From Parapedobacter pyrenivorans (lineage in GTDB: Bacteria > Bacteroidota > Bacteroidia > Sphingobacteriales > Sphingobacteriaceae), in the NCBI RefSeq assembly GCF_014636865.1, contig NZ_BMER01000005.1, forward strand, positions 182,483-246,482: a stretch of DNA of 64,000 nucleotides, given 5' to 3'. Numbering within the stretch: the stretch's first letter is position 1; each line of letters opens with the position of its first letter. Positions 34,001 to 42,443 of this stretch are shown here, in pieces. The position numbers and the translations under genes are program-made. The notes under the pieces were generated by a model. That model had not been told where the DNA came from and did not search any database. It saw only the letters and a list, made by a program, of their open reading frames with translations.

Positions 34001-34424
34001 CCGGGTCGCCATTTTCGTCAACGACCCGCCCAATTATAGGCCGCTGTTTCAGTACCTTCCTGTCACCCGTTCTGCGGATGAGAACGGTGGTGTTCGTTAC
34101 GCTATAGGTCAAGGATTGCCCGTCGAGACACGCTTCGATGACATCGGTCAATGCTGCCCCTTTCATATCCAACGTCACCTTGTCGGCGTGGGCCAGATCG
34201 TCGGATGCGTATAGGAAGTCGTAACCGGTCTGTTGCTTTAACTGCCTCAGCACCGATTTCAACGTGGCGTTTTCAACCTGAATGCTTACGACCTGAGCAT
34301 CCGCTACCGCATAGACCTGTATAAATGAAATAGTCAACAGCAGCACGATTAATTTCATGGCACGTATAATACGGAGTCTTGTATACTTGGTATTGCCACG
34401 CAATACCGTAAAATTTCTATACAT
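31020..34424 (-). CDS. SusC-like TonB-dependent transporter with STN signalling domain
   Basis: The protein has 1134 residues from the ATG at 34424 (MYRNFT, matching MYKKFT of the PUL A homologue; the ATG at 34430 adds two residues). The long basic N-terminus precedes the signal MKLIVLLLTISFIQVYAVADAQ. Then come the STN domain (about 48-115), the regulatory-like beta domain (IGRVVDENGDPVAGVTI onward), TonB box region (DEVVVVAYGTQKKES), plug and barrel ending LGINANF. It would import ligand with SusD and signal to the FecR and sigma factor encoded upstream. Confidence 0.96.
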   Translation of the reverse strand: MYRNFTVLRGNTKYTRLRIIRAMKLIVLLLTISFIQVYAVADAQVVSIQVENATLKSVLRQLKQQTGYDFLYASDDLAHADKVTLDMKGAALTDVIEACLDGQSLTYSVTNTTVLIRRTGDRKVLKQRPIIGRVVDENGDPVAGVTINLKNTTVATTSDEDGTYRIVLPDPTGVLVFSAVGYQPQEVVVQNEDTINLTLQRQVSDIDEVVVVAYGTQKKESVVGAISTVSVRDIKTAVPRSLNNALAGQVAGVIAVQRSGEPGNDDAQFWIRGVSTFGAGSDPLVLVDGVERPLNNIEPEDIETFSVLKDAAATAIYGIRGANGVILINTRRGASQAPSIDFKYETILKGATRWPEYADGATFMELYNEAFLATNPGSEPYFSQERIDNTRSGTDPLLYPDVNWLDLMTKKNTFSNRANLNVTGGSEVAKYYVSGSLLNEQGMWNEDNLNAYNTTTNLNRYNFRANTDVKLGPYTDMSLNLGGYLVTVNYPGTSSDRLWELISKTNGITFPAWYPNPDNESEKLFAGSGNVVRNPYHDLVNRGFQTTWNSSIQSNINARHDLSYLIDGLSVQGLFAFDAYNWHNIERTRDMGDLYIARGRDSDNRLILEQTVEGIQDLAFSKGAGGNRRIYFQANLNYNRQFGDHNLTGLLLYNQQDLVNADTDNSIAALPFRLQGYVGRLSYNYKNRYFLEASAGYNGSENFAKGSRFGLFPAIAAGWILSEEPFYQRSALPDAVSYLKIRGSIGEKGNDQIGGRRFAYLTTVGGGNGGWTFGRDYTVSIPGRGEEEWGADLTWEREREINAGVEARFLNGFYLQADFFKRNRRNIFLQRNSLPAIFGVRQNPWGNIGIMENQGVDASLEYRRTFGKLQVTTRGNFTYAKNRIVENDQPTPLWPYRAEKGKRLGQPFGLIADGLFRTEDFVDAQQGTLAPNIPAHTFGRVSPGDIKYRDVNGDGVVNPDDYVAIGNPTNPGIVYGFGMSFGYANFDLSAFFQGSAVMDFMLFGGGWYPFMDGLNGNLQVHGLNRWTPDNPSEDVLFPNLGFSGMTNNVQPSTWWQRDASFLRLRTAELGYTLPRKTTERLKIHTFRVFLSGFNLLTFSDFTFWDPELGAGASGNTGAKYPIQRTFNLGINANF

Positions 34425-34433
34425 TTGCATGTT

Positions 34434-34535
34434 AGGTAAATAATAGATTGTTTTTATTACACGATGATCAAGTATTACCTAATCCGGCATATCGTGCCGG
34501 CGAACCGGGAATGCCGCAAACATTTCCGGTTTTTT
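34434..34535 (+). ncRNA. Candidate cis-antisense small RNA opposite the SusC leader (PUL C)
   Basis: A plus-strand TACATTTG box (34420-34427) precedes two stem-loops: CCGGCA/TGCCGG (34484-34500), then an 11-bp stem (34503-34513 with 34521-34531, one G-U pair) followed by six Ts (34530-34535). The last is a strong plus-oriented terminator in a place where no plus-strand gene ends. The layout and predicted size (about 100 nt) match the candidate in PUL A. It would pair with the SusC leader. The box overlaps the SusC start codon and lacks a clear -33 partner, so the promoter is the weak point. Confidence 0.55.
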
Positions 34536-34557
34536 AAGGTATTGTATGGAGTATCAT

Positions 34558-35691
34558 TTACTTCATAACCGTTACCCTCCCTTCCGCTAGCTTAAAGCGT
34601 ATCTCACTCAATGATTCGAGATGATTTAGCAAGTCTTGTATTCCCTTGTTCCGGGTATATGTGCCCCCAAAACGCTTCGAGGGTAACGGCTCTTGATACA
34701 CTACATCGACGTTGTACCAACGCTCCACGTACTTCATGATTGTACGGATATCTAAATCCTCAAAGAGGAAGTCGCCATGCACCCAAGCAATAGCCAGTTC
34801 TGCATCCGCGCTTTTTTTCACGGTCGGGCTGCCTTTCGAGGTTACCGCTTGCTGGCCGGGCGAAAGTCTTACCGTTGCGCTGCCATCACCGACATCGAGT
34901 CCGCCTTCTACCAAGGTGGTTACCACACGCTGTTCATCCCCATAAGCCATCACATTAAAACGCGTTCCCGTGACGGTGATTTCGGTGCCGTTGGCGATTA
35001 CTTTAAAAGGCTTTTCCGGATTTTTAGCGACTTCAAAATAGGCCTCTCCGGTCAGTGAGACCAAGCGCTCATCTCCGACAAATGCCATGGGGAAGACCAA
35101 TGTTGTCGCCGAATTGAGCCACACCGCTGTGCCATCGGGCAGCATAAACCGGTAATTGGCGCCCCTAGGTATGCTAATGGTATTATTACGGGGCCGTTCG
35201 CTCGGAAGCGACTCATCCACGAGGTATTGTATCGATCCATCGGCGAGCCGAATCAGTTCAATCCCATCGATTTCGACGGGCTGCCCCGTGGGCACTTGAT
35301 CAAGCCAGACGGTTTCATTGTTTGGTAAGGTAAGTCGTGCCGTATTGCTTCCAGGAGTGACCGCTTCCTCGATATAGAAACGCGCTATGGCGTCTGATGG
35401 CGATTGCCGTATCAAATACCAAAACAACGAACCCAAACAGAGCAGCAGGCAGGCAGCTATGCCCGCTCGCATGAGCACAACGTTCCATTTCTTTTCCGGC
35501 GCAAACAACTGATTGTCGACACCGGTCTTTATGAGTACCTTAAATCGATTGCGCTGTTCCGAATCTTTCCAGTCCCAATTGAGGCTTCGAAATCGGCTAC
35601 GAAGCCAATGCTCCACCCAGGCCCGTTCATCAGCACTGCAGTCGCCGGTTTCGTAGCGTTTCAATAACGATTTGATCTCCTCCTCGGTCAT
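34558..35691 (-). CDS. FecR-family anti-sigma factor
   Basis: The protein has 377 residues: a cytoplasmic N-terminus (about 1-65, IKSLLKRYETGDCSADERAWVEHWL), one transmembrane helix (about 73-93), periplasmic FecR domain (about 170-270, IPRGANYRFMLPDGTAVWLNSA) and C-terminal DUF4974 (about 300-375). It transmits the STN signal of the PUL C SusC to the sigma factor encoded about 100 bp upstream. All parts of the usual FecR layout are present. Confidence 0.95.
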   Translation of the reverse strand: MTEEEIKSLLKRYETGDCSADERAWVEHWLRSRFRSLNWDWKDSEQRNRFKVLIKTGVDNQLFAPEKKWNVVLMRAGIAACLLLCLGSLFWYLIRQSPSDAIARFYIEEAVTPGSNTARLTLPNNETVWLDQVPTGQPVEIDGIELIRLADGSIQYLVDESLPSERPRNNTISIPRGANYRFMLPDGTAVWLNSATTLVFPMAFVGDERLVSLTGEAYFEVAKNPEKPFKVIANGTEITVTGTRFNVMAYGDEQRVVTTLVEGGLDVGDGSATVRLSPGQQAVTSKGSPTVKKSADAELAIAWVHGDFLFEDLDIRTIMKYVERWYNVDVVYQEPLPSKRFGGTYTRNKGIQDLLNHLESLSEIRFKLAEGRVTVMK

Positions 35692-35794
35692 GCTGTTGGC
35701 GTATAATTGTGTAGTAGTGCCCCAGCGAGCCTGTTGGTAGTAGATAAAAAATGAAATAATTTATATGTAGTTTATTGTCAGCAAAATACGTTTG

Positions 35795-36376
35795 CTATTG
35801 GAGTAAAAGTATGACAGCTAGGAGAAAACTGTTTCTCACTTTCTTCCTTAATATACGCAGCACATTGTTTATTTGCTTTTTAACCGTTTTTTCCGAAATC
35901 TGCAGTTGGTGTGCAATTTCTTTGTGAGAGAGGTTTTGTGTGCGGCTCAGCAAAAATATCGCGCGCATTTTTGCCGGCAAAGATGCCACTTCAGCATCGA
36001 CGATATGCAGCATGTCTGCAGCGTCGATGCGATCATCGATGTTTGATGTGTCATTTGGCTGAAATCCGCTTAGGGAAGCGAGGTAGTTCCTTGTTCTGAT
36101 GTTACGTCTGATATATCGCAGCGCCTTGTATTTTGCAATCGAAAACACGAAATGTTCAATTGAAGTTATTTCGCTCAGTTCTTTCCGTTGCTGCCAGAGC
36201 GATACAAATGTATCTTGGACCACATCAACAGCGTCGTCCGGCTCATGGAGTATGGCCAGAACATACTTGAATACCCGCTCCCAGAGCGCATCATAAAACA
36301 CGGAAAAGGCTTTTTCATCACCTTCTTTCAGCAAACGTATATATAAATCGTCCTCGTGGGCCGCCATGTTCAGCAT
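35795..36376 (-). CDS. ECF RNA polymerase sigma-70 factor (SusC/FecR-linked)
   Basis: The protein has 193 residues. Region 2 (about 20-85) includes DAVDVVQDTFVSLWQQR and region 4 (about 125-178) includes LSHKEIAHQLQISEKTVKKQI. It pairs with the FecR downstream and should drive PUL C. As in the PUL A sigma factor, the last dozen residues (SFLLAVILLLQ) are hydrophobic. Possible -7 boxes lie upstream (TAAGTTTG near 36441) but no well-spaced -33 box was found. The 210 bp between this gene and the thioredoxin gene hold no other ORF. Confidence 0.94.
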   Translation of the reverse strand: MLNMAAHEDDLYIRLLKEGDEKAFSVFYDALWERVFKYVLAILHEPDDAVDVVQDTFVSLWQQRKELSEITSIEHFVFSIAKYKALRYIRRNIRTRNYLASLSGFQPNDTSNIDDRIDAADMLHIVDAEVASLPAKMRAIFLLSRTQNLSHKEIAHQLQISEKTVKKQINNVLRILRKKVRNSFLLAVILLLQ

Positions 36377-36585
36377 TCAAATCGTATTGCCTGGATTGGT
36401 TTTAATCAGTCAAAGCGCTAGGCTGTGCAAGGGCAAACTTAGTGTTTTTTTCAAACAAAAGGGCCTTGTATCTGAACATCTGGTGTGGATTTTCAAAAGC
36501 AGTACGGAAATCGTTGGGCAATCGGTTCCGTACATTGTCTGGGGTTTTTAGTGGGCATCGAGCATGCACGCCATAGCGGGCAAAC

Positions 36586-37098
36586 TTAACGTAATGCATC
36601 TACAGCTTCCTGCAGCGCCGGGTCGTCCGCTTTCACGGCATAGTATTTTGCGATCTGCCCATCGGGGGCGATGATCAGGTAACGCGGTATCCAGTTGAGG
36701 TCTATGGCATTGGTAAAGTCGTTTTTCCAGTCGGTCTTAAACCAATAGTGTTCACCTTCCAGTTTGAACTTCCGGATGCCATCTTGCCATTGCTGCTCCT
36801 GCCTGTCGAGGGAAAAATATACAACCGCTACATCAGGATTGGCCTTTTGGAAGGCTTGAAGTTCAGGAAAACCTTTCAGGCAATCCGGGCACCACATCGC
36901 CCAGATGTATAATAATACCGTTTTACCTTTATTGGCCTCCAGTACCGCACCAGCGGTTGTCTGCTCGCCGTCCAGTCCGAATAGCGGCTGCTGGAGTGCG
37001 GAGTCCGGAAATTCGGTCTTGGAAACGGCGGGAGGCTGTTGCCCCCAAGCCCAATGTGCGACCACTATACTCAGTACGATGCTATAAATAAATTTCAT
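36586..37098 (-). CDS. TlpA-like thioredoxin-fold protein, exported
   Basis: The protein has 170 residues, with a signal peptide at about 1-19 (VVAHWAWGQ). A thioredoxin fold follows with the redox motif CPDC in YIWAMWCPDCLKGFP and a late cis-Pro segment WIPRYLIIAPDGQIA. TlpA/ResA-like proteins reduce or rearrange disulfides, or serve as peroxiredoxin-like thiol proteins, in the periplasm. It lies alone between PUL C and PUL D on the same strand; no functional link to the glycan genes is evident. Confidence 0.85.
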   Translation of the reverse strand: MKFIYSIVLSIVVAHWAWGQQPPAVSKTEFPDSALQQPLFGLDGEQTTAGAVLEANKGKTVLLYIWAMWCPDCLKGFPELQAFQKANPDVAVVYFSLDRQEQQWQDGIRKFKLEGEHYWFKTDWKNDFTNAIDLNWIPRYLIIAPDGQIAKYYAVKADDPALQEAVDALR

Positions 37099-37121
37099 GG
37101 GATAAAGTTACGCTTTTTTGA

Positions 37122-37161
37122 GCAATTAGCAGCCAAGAAGCCTTCCAAGGCTGCCAATTGC
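37122..37161. terminator. Hairpin between PUL D and the thioredoxin gene
   Basis: GCAATTAGCAGCC (37122-37134) pairs with GGCTGCCAATTGC (37149-37161) with one mismatch across a 14-nt loop. It lies between SusD of PUL D and the next gene on the minus strand. No good T-run follows on the minus strand, so termination is likely but not certain. Confidence 0.45.
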
Positions 37162-37202
37162 ACACGATAATCCCACGCTTGGGAGCGTTACTGATACGCT
37201 AT

Positions 37203-38972
37203 TTATTCGAGGGTAGGATTAAAAGGGCCTCCCCAGTTATTATTCTGTTCAATATTCGGATTGCGGTCGATGACACTTTCCTGGATCGGGAAGAAATAGT
37301 ACGTCTCCGGCAGGGAATTCACGCGGACGCCGGATAGCGGCACCTGTAGTAAACTGTATTTGAAATCATCTTCCTGCAGCGCATAGGCCGAAGCCTTGGT
37401 CCGCGCTTCGGTGATGGATAGTTCCGTACCGTCTTCCGCAACGGCAATCGCTTCCACACCGTGTTTGGTCGTTCCATCCAAGCGTTCCAGCATGCGCAAC
37501 CGCCTCAAATCCCAAAACCGGTGCCCCTCAAAACAGAATTCAATATTCCGCTCCGCCAAAATCGCTTCACGCATTGCCGCTCTCGAAGTAGCGGTGATGC
37601 CGTAATTGCCATCTGCGCCGGGCTCGATAGCGGCCCGTTGCCGTATTTGCTTTAGAATGGCCAGGGCCTCATCCAGGCGGCCCGTTTCATTGGCTGTCTC
37701 CGCATAATTCAGCATCACCTCCGCAAAACGCATCAACACAAAGTCCACGTCGTATTGCTGCACTTCTTCCTGCGTGAGCCGCAACAAGCTGTTCTTAACG
37801 ATAAAAAATCCGCTGTACCGATCAAGGTTCGTGGAATTAACGCCCGCACGCGGATTCACCCCGAAATCATCCAGCTCATGGGCTACACCCAGCGCCGTAT
37901 ACTGCCGGCGGCCGGTTTTGCCGGACACTTCATACGATTTGCCATTCCAAACGACCGACTTTTCAAACCGGGGATCGCGGTCTTCCCAGTAGCTTTGCAG
38001 TAATTCATCCTCGGTTTTGTAATAAGCACTGGAGGGATCGTCAAACGCTTTCCCGTCTTTCATCGGAAACATCTTGACATACTCCCACGTCGGGCAGGCG
38101 TTGGCAGCACCGCGGCTTTCCGATCCCGGTCGTACCCCGTGATCCCACACGGCCACTTTGTTGGGATAGGCGTTGATTACTGCAAATACGACTTCCGGGC
38201 CGCGCTCTACGAGCGCAATGTCTTCATAATTCTCTGCTAATGCATAGCCGTTGGCCAGCAATGTCTCGTACGCTTGCTTATTGATTTCATAGGCATCCTG
38301 CCAATGCGCATTGTTCCAGGGATCGGAAGGATGGAACTGGGGTGATGCCATGTAAAGCCGTACTTTGGCTTTAAAGGCCAGGGCAAACATGCCGTCTATC
38401 TTTCCGTAGTCACCAGCGCTCTTCTCAATCTGTTCCGGCAATTTGACGATCGCCTCATCGAGGTCAGCAAGAATGAATTCGAAGCATTCCGCCGTCGAGT
38501 TGCGTGGCACATACAGGTCATCTTCGTATCGGTCTTGCGGCACCGTTACATAGGGCACCCCACCGTGATACATCACCATCTGGAAATAGGCATACGCGCG
38601 CATAAACAAGGCCTGCCCAATGATGTTATCTTTTACGGATTGGTCCAACGAACCTGCGCTGACGTCTTGGATGGCTTGATTGATCAGCCGGATGCGGTTA
38701 TAGTCCCACGATTTATACTCGCCGTTTGAAATGGTAATCCGGTCGGGGTAAAAATGTATACCAATCAATTGCTCACTGCGCTGTTCGGCCGTTGTGCTCC
38801 AGTTGCCGAATAGTTCATAAATGTTGGCCATGTAGGCATTGGCCAGGTTGGCATCGTTCCACACCTGGTCTGGGTCATAGCTCGTTAAATCTTCGATGTC
38901 CAATACATCCTTACAGGAAGCAAAGAGACTTCCCGCACCGATAAGCATATAAATTATCTTTTTCATCATCAT
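37203..38972 (-). CDS. SusD-like glycan-binding lipoprotein
   Basis: The protein has 589 residues from the ATG run at 38972, the first start after the SusC stop at 38980; an upstream Met at 38993 would overlap SusC and spoil the signal. The lipobox is GSLFASC near residue 19. SusD signatures are clear: LFMRAYAYFQMVMYHGGVP and the C-terminal RNIEFCFEGHRFWDLRRLR with YYFFPIQESV. It is the cap partner of the SusC encoded immediately upstream. No enzyme gene follows, so PUL D may rely on enzymes encoded elsewhere. Confidence 0.94.
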   Translation of the reverse strand: MMMKKIIYMLIGAGSLFASCKDVLDIEDLTSYDPDQVWNDANLANAYMANIYELFGNWSTTAEQRSEQLIGIHFYPDRITISNGEYKSWDYNRIRLINQAIQDVSAGSLDQSVKDNIIGQALFMRAYAYFQMVMYHGGVPYVTVPQDRYEDDLYVPRNSTAECFEFILADLDEAIVKLPEQIEKSAGDYGKIDGMFALAFKAKVRLYMASPQFHPSDPWNNAHWQDAYEINKQAYETLLANGYALAENYEDIALVERGPEVVFAVINAYPNKVAVWDHGVRPGSESRGAANACPTWEYVKMFPMKDGKAFDDPSSAYYKTEDELLQSYWEDRDPRFEKSVVWNGKSYEVSGKTGRRQYTALGVAHELDDFGVNPRAGVNSTNLDRYSGFFIVKNSLLRLTQEEVQQYDVDFVLMRFAEVMLNYAETANETGRLDEALAILKQIRQRAAIEPGADGNYGITATSRAAMREAILAERNIEFCFEGHRFWDLRRLRMLERLDGTTKHGVEAIAVAEDGTELSITEARTKASAYALQEDDFKYSLLQVPLSGVRVNSLPETYYFFPIQESVIDRNPNIEQNNNWGGPFNPTLE

Positions 38973-38979
38973 ATGGGGT

Positions 38980-41900
38980 TTAGAAGCTAACATCCAGTCC
39001 GAAAGTAAACGTCTTCATCACCGGGTATGAATCGTAATTCTTCTGTTCCGGGTCATGGAATTCGCGCATGGCAGAAAGGAAAAACAAATTGGTACCGTTG
39101 AAGAAAATCTGTGCATTGTTGAGCTTTAAAGCAGTTATCCAGCTTTTGGGCAATGCATAGCCAACATTGAGCGTACGTAGCCGCAGGTAGGCCCCGTTCT
39201 GGATCCAGAAGGAGGACGCGCCGGTGCCAGACTCGAACCAATTCTGCCCGATAGGCCGGGGGTATTTTCCATCCGGATTTTCCGGCGTCCATACATCATC
39301 GGATGCCCATATCGGATAGTACGGCCGAATGGCCCCGCCATGCTGGCGCATGCCCGGCCCTTCCTGATTGCTGATGATGCGATCGTAGCCCATCACACCC
39401 TGGAAATGGGCTTGCAACGAAAAATTCTTGTAATAGATATCAAACCCGAAGCCATAGTTCATCATGGGAGTTGCTTTCTTCGATAACAGCTGAATGTCGT
39501 TGCCGTCGATTTTCCCGTCGGGCCCTGGCGCAAACCCATCGCCCCGCACATCTTCGAAGTACAGGCCACCAAGGTAGGGATCACGGCCATATTGCTTAAG
39601 GCCCTGCGCCAGCAATTCATCCAGTTGCTCCTGGGTGCGGATGATGCCCAGTGCTTTCAACCCGATGATCCGTTCGTGGGGCAGTCCAATGCGCGATTCG
39701 AAATGCCGGTTCCCACCGGGGGCATAGGCGGCGCTTTCATCATAAATGTCCCAACGGTCTTTGGCAAAACCGAGGTTGGCATTCACCGCATAGCGGATTT
39801 CATTATTCGCGGCCAATTGGTCATTCCATTGTAAGGCCAACTCCCCACCGCGCCATGATCGCGCTGCGTAGTTTTCCGGGGCCAATGCCTGGCCGTAGTT
39901 GTCTGGCACGGAAACCAGCCGGGGGCCCAGGATATTGGTTTCTTCCCGGAGGAAGGCATCCAGGGTTGCAGTCAGCTTGCTGTTAAAAACACCTACGTCC
40001 AATCCCACGTTATAGCTGGTAGAGGTTGCCCACGTCAGGTTCGGGCTGGGTGTGGGACCGGGTGCAATCGCACCGTAATAGCGGTCGCCAAACATATACC
40101 CGCCAGAATTGATGTAACGATTCATATAAGAGAAAGCCGGTATCCGATCGTCCGTGCTGATCATGAGGTCGTTACCCGTCGTCCCATATGAAGCACGGAT
40201 CTTCAGGTCGTTGATGGCCGTTTCACTATTTTGGAAAAACGCTTCCTCAGAAATCCGCCATGCGGCAGAAACGGAAGGGAAAAATCCCCACCGCTGATGC
40301 TCTGGGAAAAGCGTATTCCCATCATACCGGAATGAAAACTCAGCGATGTAGCGGTTGCCGTAATTGTAGTTCACCCGGCCGATAACCGATTGCCTTGATC
40401 CGATTTCCTCCCATCCATTCGCCTCCCGGAATTGGCGATCGGTGGGGTAGGCAAACATCTGGTCATAGTTGGTAATCGGATTTTCACCCCGTGCATAGGC
40501 ACCAAACAGGCCGTCCTCCGCTTGTTCATAAACCGCCAATGCGTCGATGGAATGATCTCCGAATGTGCGGGTATAATTAAGAAACCAATTAAACTGGTAC
40601 GCCCAGTTGGTACGGATTTCATAATCCAGAAACGGCTGGTTCTGGCTGAAGTTAAACGTATTGGTGCGGTTCGGATCGGGGGCAGCCGGGATAAACCGGT
40701 TGCCATCCGGGTCGGCTGGGATAAACTGATAATTGGTTTGGAATGTCAGGTATTTTTTCCGCATGAAATCTTCCCCCAGGTAGCTGCCCACCACTTTGGT
40801 CGATAGGCCGGGCGTCACTTTATCCAGCTTGATATTTACCGATAAGATGGGGTTGAATTGCCGCTCGCGGGTTTTGATATAACGATCGCCGATTACCTGA
40901 TCGATAACACTCCAGGCCAACCAACTTCCCATCGGCGTCTGTACGGGAAAATCCGTCACGTAATCCGCCGGTGTACCGTCAGCTTCCGTGTAAAAGGGAT
41001 AGGTCTTTGGCCAATTGAAGGTCACGCGGTATAAATCCGACACGTCGAAGTCCTCATCCGGGGTAAATGGCCAATAAAACCGATCGCCGTTTTGCTGGTA
41101 AGCCGAGAGGTTGAGATCAATGGATATGCTTTCATTGATCTTTGCCGATACATTGCTGCGCAGGTTTACCTTACCGTGCTCCAGCGATTTATAGGATCCC
41201 TGCTCGCCGCGATAGCTCAACAGGGAATAATAGGTAATCCGCTCCGATCCGCCGTTTACACTGAGCGATTGCCGATGGCTAACTGGATTGCGCCAGATAA
41301 AATCATGCACATTATAGCTCCGATTGCGGAAGTAGTCGAACTCTTCGTCGCCATTGGGTAGCGGCGTGCCGTTGAACTCTGCCACCCGGTTCTGGTAAAT
41401 CAGTTCATCAGTAGCGGTGGTCAAATCCGAAAGCAATGGCATGGTAGGTTGCCCCAACGTATAATTGGACTGGAAATTAAACGTCGGCTTTTGCTGGGTT
41501 CCTTTTCTAGTGGTTACCAGCACTACGCCATTCCCCGCCCTCGAACCGTAAATCGAAGCGGTTGCCGCATCCTTCAAAAAGCTCATTTGATCCACTTCGA
41601 AGGCTTCCAGTGCATCAAAGGCCCCTTTATCGCGCACCACGCCATCAATCACATAGAGCGGTTCGCCGAAGCCCCCCGTATTCGGATATTCGATGTTGCA
41701 CCGCTGAGCCCCGAGGTGTTGGTCACGTTTACCCCCGGCGCCCTGCCTGCCAGCGTATTCGATAAATTGGAAGGCGAAATGTTGGTGAGTTCCCGGGCGT
41801 TTACGGCAGACACCGCGCCGGTCAGGTTTGACTTTTTCTGTGTACCGTACCCTACAACCACCACTTCTTCCAAATCCGTTGCGCCAGCCACAACCAGTGT

Positions 41901-42242
41901 TTCCGTGATTGGATCAGCACTTTCGATGACTCGGGTAGCCGGTTCATAGCCCAGAAAGGAAAATTCCAGCGTATCGCCGATTGAAGCCACGAGTCGGAAA
42001 TTTCCGCTTTCATCGGTTACGGTCTGCGCAATGCCCGGCCGCACGGTTATGGATACGCCCGTCAGCGGTTGGCTGTTTTCATCCAACACGATACCCGTGA
42101 TGTTTTCCTGGGCAAAACAGGGTGAGTACCCCCCAATGAAACCGATCACCAATGCAGCGGCAAAGCCGATTACGAAACGAGATAATCTGGATACATACGG
42201 ATTCCGCTTTGCGCGGAAATCCCTAACAATAAGTAACGACAT
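38980..42242 (-). pseudogene. SusC-like TonB-dependent transporter, frameshifted at a C6 tract
   Basis: The gene is in two frames: 42242-41649 encodes the signal peptide (about residues 20-45, ending FAQ), regulatory-like domain (ITGIVLDENSQPLTGVSI), TonB box (EEVVVVGYGTQKKS) and start of the plug, while 41652-38980 continues the plug (YVIDGVVRDKGAF) and barrel to FGLDVSF. The break is at six Cs on the plus strand (41672-41677). One more base there would restore the continuous R-I-R-G-G-F-G-E-P-L-Y-V-I-D-G reading and a protein of about 1087 residues. It could be a real mutation, a slippage-based switch, or a sequencing error. There is no STN domain and no neighbouring sigma/FecR. Confidence 0.85.
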
Positions 42243-42384
42243 CTTTTCAAATTAGTTTGTTTTTCTGTAGATGTAGCCCGGAAATGTGTGAAAACACGGG
42301 CAACAAATTCATAACAGTGTTCTATTGAAAAAGTTTTTTGCTTAGAGCATAATTTCTTGCAGCGGGGCTAGGAGGGGGTAATAT

Positions 42385-42421
42385 AAAAAATCCCCGGCAG
42401 TTTTTACCACCCGGGATTTTT
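42385..42421. terminator. Terminator after the GH20 gene
   Basis: AAAAAATCCCCGG (42385-42397) pairs with CCCGGGATTTTT (42410-42421) with a small bulge. T-runs exist on both strands. It lies 23 bp beyond the GH20 stop and ends the PUL E transcript; the remaining 42243-42384 is the SusC upstream region of PUL D with no recognised promoter. Confidence 0.7.
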
Positions 42422-42443
42422 CATAAAAAGGCCGACGAGGAGC

